Source: Alistipes sp. (GTDB taxonomy: Bacteria; Bacteroidota; Bacteroidia; Bacteroidales; Rikenellaceae). Taken from it: a stretch of DNA of 5,021 bases. The position numbers were made by a program, and so were the translations under genes. Positions 1-5,021 of this stretch are shown here, in pieces; position 1 is the stretch's first letter, and every line of letters starts with the position of its first letter. The stretch spans positions 1-5,021 of the forward strand of contig JAFOXS010000297.1 in the NCBI GenBank assembly GCA_017391665.1. The letters run 5' to 3'. Under the pieces are notes generated by a model, which did no database searches, was not told the origin of the DNA, and saw only the letters and a program-made list of their open reading frames with translations.

Positions 1-72
1 AAAGTGCGTAGCAATCATTTTACCGACGACAAGCGGCGACCCCACAAATTTCGCCTTGCGGCACATTTGGGC

Positions 73-99
73 TCCACCTTTTGGGTGACAAAAGGTGGA
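73..99. repeat. Perfect inverted repeat (11-bp stem, 5-base loop)
   Basis: The left arm TCCACCTTTTG (73-83) is exactly complementary to the right arm CAAAAGGTGGA (89-99), around the loop GGTGA. It has no U-rich run directly after it on either strand, so it is not a typical intrinsic terminator. It lies about 50 bases beyond the lpdA terminator, outside the predicted transcript. It could be a structural part of an intergenic repeat or a leader structure of a gene beyond the left edge. Confidence 0.75.
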
Positions 100-116
100 T
101 ACATCTTATAGATGTA
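100..116. repeat. Short inverted repeat adjoining the larger hairpin
   Basis: TACATC (100-105) pairs with GATGTA (111-116) around TTATA. A further T-A pair inside the loop is possible, giving 7 bp and a 3-base loop. It begins at the very next base after the 73-99 hairpin, so the two could stack coaxially in RNA. Its function is unknown, and a stem this short could occur by chance. Confidence 0.45.
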
Positions 117-145
117 AGTTCTAAATAGCAAGAATATTAATATAG

Positions 146-175
146 AAAACCCGCCTCATTTCGAGACGGGTTTTT
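146..175 (-). terminator. Intrinsic terminator of the lpdA operon
   Basis: The arms at 146-157 and 163-174 pair over 12 positions around the loop at 158-162, with an A/T outer part and a CCCG/CGGG core. The position 154/166 is a C-A mismatch if read as plus-strand RNA, but becomes a U-G wobble in minus-strand RNA. The stem is therefore continuous only in the transcript coming from lpdA. It starts 20 bases past the lpdA stop codon, and four U residues close the minus-strand stem. The plus strand also ends in a run of five T, so weak bidirectional activity is possible. Confidence 0.85.
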
Positions 176-194
176 CTATGCTTGTATTTTCTTA

Positions 195-1568
195 TTACAA
201 GTGAATTGCGGCACCCATAGCGGCCTCGGCGGCCTCCATCAGTCCTTCGTGCATCGTAGGATGCGAGTGGATGGTCTTCGCTATCGTATGAGCCGTAGCA
301 CCCAGACGTTTAGCCAGCGTAGGCTCACCCAGCATCTCCGTAACGGTAGCACCCACGAGGTGAGCACCAATCAATCGCTCCTCGTTGTCGAAAATGAGCT
401 TCACGAAGCCGTCGCGGTCGCCCGCAGCCGTAGCCTTACCCGATGCGGTGAAGGGGAAGCGACCAACCTTATACTCGATACCCTTGTCGCGTGCCTGCTG
501 CTCGGTCATACCTACCGATGCCACCTCGGGCGTAGTGAATACGCACGACGGGATGGTCGAATAATCGACAGCGTCGGGCTCCAGACCGCAGATATGCTCC
601 ACGCAGTGGATAGCCTCGGCCGATGCAACGTGTGCAAGTGCGGGCGTAGCGATAATATCGCCGATAGCATATACGCCACGAGCCGAAGTCTGGTAGTGCT
701 CATCCACAACCACCTTGTCGCGCTCCACGGCGATGCCCATCTCCTCCAAGCCGATATTCTCGATGTTTGACTTCACGCCTACGGCCGATAATACCACCTC
801 GGCCTGCAGGGTCTCGGCACCCTTCTTGCCCTCAATATCTACGTGGCAGATGCCATCCTCCACACGTACGGCCTTTACCGTGGTTGAGGTCAGCACCGTA
901 GCACGCATCTTGCGGAACGAGCGCTCCATCGCTTTGGCTACCTCCTCGTCCTCGAGTGGCATCATCTGTGGCATATACTCCACAACGGTAACCTTAACGC
1001 CCAATGAGGCATACAGGCAGGCAAACTCGCTGCCGATAGCACCCGAGCCAACGACGATCATCGACTGCGGCAGACGGGGCAGAGTAAGAGCCTCCTTCGA
1101 TGAGATGACGTGCGCGCCATCAACGGGCATAAAGGGCATCTGACGGGGACGTGCGCCCGTGGCAAGGATCACGGCATCGGCCTCATACACCGCGCCATCA
1201 ACCTCCACCTTGCCCTCACCTGCAAGGCGACCCCAGCCTGCGAGGATGTCGATATTGTTCTTCTTCATCAAAAAGGCTACGCCCTTGCTCATCGTGTCGG
1301 CCACGGTGCGTGAGCGTGCAACAATCTTCTCGAAGTCGGGCTTCACCTCACCCTCTACAGCCACGCCGTAGTGCGCTGCATTCTTGCAGTAGGTGAAAAC
1401 CTGTGCGCTTTTGAGAAGGGCTTTGGTTGGGATGCAACCCCAGTTGAGGCATACACCGCCCAATTCGGCCTTCTCGACGATGGCAACCTTCTTGCCAAGC
1501 TGTGAGGCACGGATGGCGGCCACATAGCCGCCCGGTCCGCTACCTATAACTATAATGTCGTATTTCAT
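195..1568 (-). CDS. lpdA: Dihydrolipoyl dehydrogenase (E3 component)
   Basis: This cytoplasmic flavoenzyme reoxidises dihydrolipoamide with NAD+ in 2-oxoacid dehydrogenase complexes and in the glycine cleavage system. The 457-residue product has the usual family length and every key motif: the FAD-binding GSGPGG near residues 9-14, the redox disulfide in GGVCLNWGC (C40, C45), ATGARP near 137-142, the NAD-binding GSGAIGS near 174-180, the second FAD motif GVYAIGD near 298-304, and the C-terminal active-site HPTMHE carrying H436 and E441. It lies 12 bases after the GH10 stop and is last in the operon. The preferred start is the ATG at 1568-1566. An in-frame TTG two codons upstream (1574) adds only MI and is less likely. 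No E1, E2, lipoate-attachment or glycine-cleavage gene adjoins it, so the complex it serves cannot be told from context. It could serve several complexes. Identification at family level is firm. Confidence 0.96.
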   Translation of the reverse strand: MKYDIIVIGSGPGGYVAAIRASQLGKKVAIVEKAELGGVCLNWGCIPTKALLKSAQVFTYCKNAAHYGVAVEGEVKPDFEKIVARSRTVADTMSKGVAFLMKKNNIDILAGWGRLAGEGKVEVDGAVYEADAVILATGARPRQMPFMPVDGAHVISSKEALTLPRLPQSMIVVGSGAIGSEFACLYASLGVKVTVVEYMPQMMPLEDEEVAKAMERSFRKMRATVLTSTTVKAVRVEDGICHVDIEGKKGAETLQAEVVLSAVGVKSNIENIGLEEMGIAVERDKVVVDEHYQTSARGVYAIGDIIATPALAHVASAEAIHCVEHICGLEPDAVDYSTIPSCVFTTPEVASVGMTEQQARDKGIEYKVGRFPFTASGKATAAGDRDGFVKLIFDNEERLIGAHLVGATVTEMLGEPTLAKRLGATAHTIAKTIHSHPTMHEGLMEAAEAAMGAAIHL

Positions 1569-1580
1569 AATCAATCAGTG

Positions 1581-3131
1581 TTACTCCAAATTATATTCCA
1601 TGCTCTGCTCGTGGCCACTCTTATCGGTCCACGTGATACGATACTTACCCTTGAAACCTCGGAATGAGACCTTGCCCTGCTTGTCGGCTTTGATTGTAAG
1701 GCGTGTGGTCCACTCGTTGTTTATGAGGTTGTTCATGGCGTGATAGACGGGCTTCTCGCGCATGTCGCGGAAGAATAGGCCCGATGTCGAAGGCTCACCC
1801 TTCGCACCGCAGTTATCCACTACGTTCCACCACGTAATACCCATCATATACTCCATGCTGAACCACAGGCGGTAGAGATTCTGCGTGATGATAGCCTGAA
1901 TCATGTAACCCTTGTCGTCGGCGCTTGGCGATGTGATGGTGATCTCGCTCAGGTGAAGAGGTAACTTCAACTCCTTGAAGTTCTCAATCATCTTGCGAAC
2001 ACCCTGTGGAGTCTGTATGTTGGCTCCGTTGGCAATATCGACACACGATTGAGGATTGAACAGATGCATTTGAAGACCTACGATGTCAATCTTGCAGTCA
2101 CGCTCGATAAGACGTGCAATCTGCTGCTTATAGCCATCGGTGAGTTGGTAGTCGTTGATGTTGAGTTTCACCTCTGCGGGGAAGTACTTCTTAGCACTCT
2201 GCAACGCCTTGTAATCCATGTCGCCGTGCATAAGACCGTAGCGTGTCTTGCTGATGGTGTGGTTTTCGATAAGGTTGCCTCTCTCATAATCTACGGCACT
2301 CTCGTTTACCACGTCCCAACTCTTAACGGCCGACTTATAGTGTTCGGCGATGCGACGGATTCGCTGGTCATACACATATGTCAGCGTGTCGGCATAGTGC
2401 TTAAAGATATTGCCGACCTCATCGGCTGAGAGGTTTTTATACTCCTCGGTCATGGCATCCTCGTCGCGGAAACGGTTGGGCTCATTGGGGAAGAACTTGG
2501 CATAGGCCTCACGCTCTGCGGGAGTCATCGTTTCAAGCATCCACTCGGGGTGGTGCCACTTTCTATTGCCCCACACCAGCACGTGACCGTGCGGGCGGAT
2601 ACCCTTCTGCTGGCAGAACTCCACCAATTGGTCGGTTGAGGGGCGACGCCAGTGAGGCTGGTCGTATGGATCGGGGCAGTTGTTCCAATACTCCTCGGTA
2701 TCCCAATACTCGGTGGCAAAGCGCAAACGGTTGGGCTCGGTCTCGAACTCGCGCCAATAGAAAGGTATGGTGGCCGAGTTAAAGAGCGTGCCGTATAACT
2801 CCTTATAGCGGTCGTTGTACTCCTTTTTGCCAAGTTGGTTGTAGTTGAAGATGTGAGCACCGAAGATGAAGTGATGTGATATCTGCTCAATCTTAACATC
2901 GGAGTTCTTTGCTATGTTGGGTAGAGTAATCTCTGCATTGGACTTTCGGTAACGCTCGATGTCGGCATCGATACGAGCCTGCTCCTCCTCGTTCCATAGA
3001 GCCCAATAGGCTTTGCTCATATACCCCTGCACATCCTCCTTCTCGCTACGGGGGAAGGAGGTCTGCGCGTTGAGGTTAAGTGTAGTCGCAAAGAGTAATG
3101 CAGTGATAGATAAAATTCTTTTCATTTCCAT
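1581..3131 (-). CDS. Secreted GH10-family glycoside hydrolase (endo-1,4-beta-xylanase-like)
   Basis: The 516-residue protein begins with a signal peptide (KR, a hydrophobic stretch, then LNLNAQ, cleavage likely after A22), so it acts in the periplasm or outside the cell. Landmarks of the GH10 barrel occur in order: FNSAT near 117-121, HGHVLVWG near 181-188, SWDVVNE with the presumed acid/base E277, INDY near 325-328, GLQMH near 352-356, LSE with the presumed nucleophile E396, and GITWWNVVD near 431-439. A short beta-rich tail (about 475-516) follows. Both catalytic glutamates are present, but several substrate-contacting positions differ from typical xylanases, so retaining beta-glycosidase activity is likely while xylan as substrate is uncertain. 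No carbohydrate-binding module, SusC/SusD pair or other glycan enzyme is visible nearby. It starts 16 bases after the dipeptidase stop. A second ATG at 3125-3123 (MKRIL) is an equally plausible start; neither has a Shine-Dalgarno sequence. Confidence 0.9.
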   Translation of the reverse strand: MEMKRILSITALLFATTLNLNAQTSFPRSEKEDVQGYMSKAYWALWNEEEQARIDADIERYRKSNAEITLPNIAKNSDVKIEQISHHFIFGAHIFNYNQLGKKEYNDRYKELYGTLFNSATIPFYWREFETEPNRLRFATEYWDTEEYWNNCPDPYDQPHWRRPSTDQLVEFCQQKGIRPHGHVLVWGNRKWHHPEWMLETMTPAEREAYAKFFPNEPNRFRDEDAMTEEYKNLSADEVGNIFKHYADTLTYVYDQRIRRIAEHYKSAVKSWDVVNESAVDYERGNLIENHTISKTRYGLMHGDMDYKALQSAKKYFPAEVKLNINDYQLTDGYKQQIARLIERDCKIDIVGLQMHLFNPQSCVDIANGANIQTPQGVRKMIENFKELKLPLHLSEITITSPSADDKGYMIQAIITQNLYRLWFSMEYMMGITWWNVVDNCGAKGEPSTSGLFFRDMREKPVYHAMNNLINNEWTTRLTIKADKQGKVSFRGFKGKYRITWTDKSGHEQSMEYNLE

Positions 3132-3147
3132 TCAAGGATTTAGTTGT

Positions 3148-4806
3148 TTATCGAGCATACAATATAGCACCATTGTCGGCGGCTACGGCACGCTTCCACT
3201 TCTCGCTGTAGCCCGGCTGCTGAATCTTGCCAGGGATCTTGCGGCCATTGCCATTCTCAACAAAGTGCTTGTCCGATGTCTTGCCATCGATAACGTAGCT
3301 CAATACGTCGGCGTTCTCGCTCTTTACGTTGCCGTCGATGTACTTCAGCAGAAGATACTTATCCAGACGTGTCCACGCATCGAACAACTTCTGTGCCGTT
3401 GCGAGGCTATACTCGGTAGTCTGCTTCTTCAGTGCCTTCTCCGACAGACCTGCCAGCTTGGCGTCGATGCTCTCCACCTCCTTGAGCATAGTGTTCTCCC
3501 AGTGATCAACCACCTTGCGGATATCCTTCGACATAAGGTCGTAGCGCAGGTATGCAAAGTTGGTCACGCGGTTGAAGATCCAGAATGCCGATGTGTCAGA
3601 GTGGTCGAGCATTGAGCCGTTGCCCTCGGCCATTGTTGCGGGAACCTCGGTAGTGTTGCAGTAGATGGGAGTGAGGCACGATGTAGCAGCATCGTCCATA
3701 CCGAACCAGAGGATACCTACCTTATCCTTGCGAGCCTGACCGCAGAGCCAGAAAGCGGTCTGCTGCGTAGCGATAGCACGCTCGTTTACATATGTCTTGC
3801 CATCAACCTCGAAGTTCATGGGACGCCAGCGGTAAGGCAGACCGTGGCCACCGGCACCGATGTCGGTAGTCATATCCATCTTTGTGCCCTCGTAGTGGTC
3901 GCGCATAGCGTCGAACACCTGCTTGGGCGAGATCTTGTTGGTAGGCTTCACCCACAGAGGCATGGGGTTGTGGGGGTTGTAACCCATGGCGTAGTCCTCA
4001 TACTTGTCCATGCCCTCGGCAAACATACGGAAGAACGACCATACACGAGCCTCGCAACCACGCAATGCGCTGAAATCCAGCGGAGCATATGCACCAGCGA
4101 ATGAGAACTCCTCATCCTTGCCAGAGAAGTAACCCTTCTCGCGAGCCAACGAGATAACATCCTCAGCGTAGAGGCAATTCTCCTTGTCATTCAAGGGGAA
4201 TGTGGTGATACGAGCCTGGTTGGCGTGTGCGCTGATATATCCGTCGGGGATGCGGCGTGCTACCCATACGATACCCTTCTTGTCCTTACCCTTGCCGATA
4301 AGCTCCATGATCCACGCCTCGTTCTCGTCGGCGATAGAGAAACTCTCACCGCTTGAGTAGTAGCCGTAGGTGTTGGCCAGCTCGACGATGATGTCGATAG
4401 CCTCACGAGCCGTTGTGGCACGCTGCAGGGTGATGTAGATCAGCGAACCGTAGTCGATCAGTCCCGAGGGGTTGCGTAACTCCGAGCGACCGCCAAATGT
4501 GGTCTCGGTGATGATTACCGAGTGCTCGTTCATGTTGCCTACCGTTGCGTAGGTCTTCTGCGCCTCGGGGATGTCGCCCAGATACTTACCTGAGTCCCAC
4601 TCATATACGGCGAGCATGGGGTTATACTTCGCTGCGGGGTTGTGCTTGTAGAGTGCACCGTAGAGTGCGTGCGAATCGGCCGCATAGGTCACCATCACCG
4701 AACCGTCGGTCGAAGCACCACGGGTGATGATAAAGTTAGTGCAGGCCAGGGCGGGCGTAGTCATAGCCGCCACGGCGAGCATAAGAGTAGTGAAAAGTTT
4801 TTTCAT
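3148..4806 (-). CDS. Secreted C69-family dipeptidase (Ntn hydrolase)
   Basis: The 552-residue product belongs to peptidase family C69 (PepD-like), whose members hydrolyse dipeptides using an N-terminal cysteine as nucleophile. A signal peptide (MKK, hydrophobic core, PALA) is followed directly by CTNFIITRGASTDGS, the family's characteristic N-terminal block, so cleavage after A21 would expose C22 as the catalytic residue. Further family-like segments are NEHSVIITETTFGGR near 93-107, GESFSIADENEAWIMEL near 153-169 and ISAHANQARI near 191-200. Location is probably periplasmic or surface. The start is the ATG at 4806-4804. An in-frame TTG at 4836 would add ten polar residues before the signal peptide and lies at the predicted transcription start, so it is rejected. 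A Bacteroidota-type promoter lies about 35 bases upstream. It is first in the operon and has no Shine-Dalgarno sequence. Substrate preference cannot be read from the sequence. Confidence 0.93.
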   Translation of the reverse strand: MKKLFTTLMLAVAAMTTPALACTNFIITRGASTDGSVMVTYAADSHALYGALYKHNPAAKYNPMLAVYEWDSGKYLGDIPEAQKTYATVGNMNEHSVIITETTFGGRSELRNPSGLIDYGSLIYITLQRATTAREAIDIIVELANTYGYYSSGESFSIADENEAWIMELIGKGKDKKGIVWVARRIPDGYISAHANQARITTFPLNDKENCLYAEDVISLAREKGYFSGKDEEFSFAGAYAPLDFSALRGCEARVWSFFRMFAEGMDKYEDYAMGYNPHNPMPLWVKPTNKISPKQVFDAMRDHYEGTKMDMTTDIGAGGHGLPYRWRPMNFEVDGKTYVNERAIATQQTAFWLCGQARKDKVGILWFGMDDAATSCLTPIYCNTTEVPATMAEGNGSMLDHSDTSAFWIFNRVTNFAYLRYDLMSKDIRKVVDHWENTMLKEVESIDAKLAGLSEKALKKQTTEYSLATAQKLFDAWTRLDKYLLLKYIDGNVKSENADVLSYVIDGKTSDKHFVENGNGRKIPGKIQQPGYSEKWKRAVAADNGAILYAR

Positions 4807-4840
4807 TGTAATTATGTTTTGGTTATTTGTTTCCAAAAGC

Positions 4841-4872
4841 CAAAGGTACGAAAATTAGGTGTAAAATCCGAA
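4841..4872 (-). promoter_or_regulatory. Bacteroidota-type promoter of the dipeptidase-GH10-lpdA operon
   Basis: Read on the minus strand, TACCTTTG (4848-4841) is a perfect match to the Bacteroidota -7 consensus TAnnTTTG. TTCG (4872-4869) lies 20 bases upstream and matches three of four bases of the -33 element TTTG. Transcription should start near 4834-4838, giving a leader of about 30 bases before the ATG at 4806. The leader is AT-rich, has no Shine-Dalgarno sequence and shows no obvious riboswitch or hairpin. Confidence 0.75.
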
Positions 4873-4880
4873 AAAATGCG

Positions 4881-4888
4881 TATATTTA
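4881..4888 (+). promoter_or_regulatory. Possible -7 element for the yggS-like gene
   Basis: TATATTTA matches TAnnTTTG at all but the last position and lies 20 bases before the ATG at 4909, which would leave a leader of roughly 15 bases. The expected -33 position (about 4858-4861, GGTG) is poor. This is a weak call that rests on spacing and on the absence of a better candidate in the divergent gap. Confidence 0.35.
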
Positions 4889-4908
4889 CCAAATAAAACC
4901 ATTTGTTT

Positions 4909-5021
4909 ATGTCTATCGCAAATCAAATAGAGCATCTGCGCTCCTCGTTGCCCTCTGGCGTGAGTCTTCTGGCGGTGTCGAAGTTCCACCCTGCCGAGGC
5001 AATACGGGAGGCCTACGAGGC
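4909..5021 (+). CDS. yggS: YggS/PLPBP-family pyridoxal-phosphate homeostasis protein, 5' part
   Basis: The first 37 codons are present and the window cuts the gene. The peptide begins MSIANQIEHLRSSLP and continues with LLAVSKFHPAEAIREAYE. The AVSK motif followed by a P-x-x-x-I-x-x-A-Y/G pattern is the hallmark of this family, and K25 would be the lysine that binds pyridoxal 5'-phosphate. Family members are cytoplasmic single-domain barrel proteins of about 220-230 residues that buffer and deliver the cofactor and have no known catalytic reaction. The gene diverges from the dipeptidase operon across a 102-base gap, so they are not co-transcribed. The ATG is the only good start and lacks a Shine-Dalgarno sequence. 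The call rests on a short N-terminal stretch, but that stretch is characteristic. Confidence 0.82.
   Translation, partial: MSIANQIEHLRSSLPSGVSLLAVSKFHPAEAIREAYE

Larger units (their letters stand above)
1..145. other. Structured non-coding or gene-edge region, unassigned
   Basis: No convincing gene is visible here. The stretch contains a perfect 11-bp hairpin (73-99), an adjacent 6-7 bp hairpin (100-116) and a weaker 5-bp stem (GGCGA 35-39 with TCGCC 51-55). Two short reading frames run off the left edge. One is on the minus strand, open from 105 to 1, with an ATG at 66-64 that would begin MCRKAKFVGSPLVVGK. The other is on the plus strand, open from 1 to a TAG at 109-111 and ending in a peptide containing GSTFWVTKGG. 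Neither matches a protein family I can name, and at most one can be real. The stretch could be the start of a minus-strand gene, the tail of a plus-strand gene, or an interspersed intergenic repeat with chance open frames. I favour the last, weakly, because the hairpins are dense and lie inside both frames. Confidence 0.4.

Noticed and set aside
73..99. Hairpin 73-99 as a second operon terminator
   Set aside because: No U-run follows the stem on either strand, and a better terminator lies between it and lpdA.
201..770. 189-codon open frame on the plus strand opposite lpdA
   Set aside because: It lies entirely antisense to a clear dihydrolipoyl dehydrogenase. Its product is rich in Arg, His and Ser with no recognisable domain, as expected for the complement of GC-rich coding DNA.
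2049..2429. 126-codon plus-strand frame opposite the GH10 catalytic region
   Set aside because: Antisense shadow: the opposite frame holds the catalytic motifs WDVVNE, INDY and GLQMH without interruption.
2525..2899. 124-codon minus-strand frame within the GH10 gene
   Set aside because: It is out of frame with the GH10 coding sequence, low in complexity (Ser, Thr, Arg, Pro) and without domain signals. The GH10 frame is intact throughout, so it is not a frameshift remnant.
3013..3615. 200-codon open frame on the plus strand spanning the dipeptidase-GH10 junction
   Set aside because: It is antisense to the ends of two well-supported genes and crosses their boundary. The Leu/Val-rich product mirrors the opposite strand and shows no family motif.
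4741..4806. Dipeptidase as a lipoprotein, because the signal peptide is followed by Cys
   Set aside because: The sequence PALAC has Ala at -3 and Leu at -2, a poor lipobox. The Cys begins the conserved CTNFI block where it acts as nucleophile, and lipidation would block it.
195..5021. A new multi-gene defence, mobile or biosynthetic system
   Set aside because: All four genes belong to known families. There are no transposase, nuclease, toxin, reverse transcriptase or carrier-protein genes, and no direct-repeat array was seen.

Overview
The window looks like chromosomal DNA from a gut-type Bacteroidota (Bacteroidales) bacterium. The evidence is a -7 element matching the Bacteroidota consensus TAnnTTTG upstream of the main operon, start codons without Shine-Dalgarno sequences, a secreted protein whose signal peptide ends in NAQ, and a moderately GC-rich coding style. 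An Alistipes/Rikenellaceae-like genome is my best guess, but the sequence does not prove the genus.

Layout: positions 1-145 hold no convincing gene. They contain two clean back-to-back hairpins (73-99, 100-116) and a weaker one (35-55), and may be an intergenic repeat or the edge of a neighbouring gene. A terminator (146-175) closes the minus-strand operon. That operon fills most of the window and reads right to left: a secreted C69-family dipeptidase (4806-3148), a secreted and atypical GH10 family glycoside hydrolase (3131-1581), and dihydrolipoyl dehydrogenase lpdA (1568-195). The gaps are only 16 and 12 bases and no internal terminator or promoter is visible, so one transcript from a promoter at about 4841-4872 is likely. 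At the right edge the plus strand carries the first 37 codons of a YggS/PLPBP-type pyridoxal-phosphate protein (4909 onward), divergent from the operon across a 102-base gap.

The operon mixes two exported hydrolases, one for peptides and one for a beta-linked glycan, with a central cytoplasmic redox enzyme. No pathway obviously links the three, and co-transcription does not prove joint function. The longest upstream starts for the dipeptidase and for lpdA are TTG codons. In both cases an ATG slightly downstream is better, and for the dipeptidase the promoter position supports this. I see no mobile element, CRISPR array, tRNA or rRNA, and no clear sign of a new defence or other multi-gene system. 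The most notable points are the altered active site of the GH10 protein, the signal peptide that ends exactly at the catalytic cysteine of the dipeptidase, and the unexplained structured DNA at the left edge.
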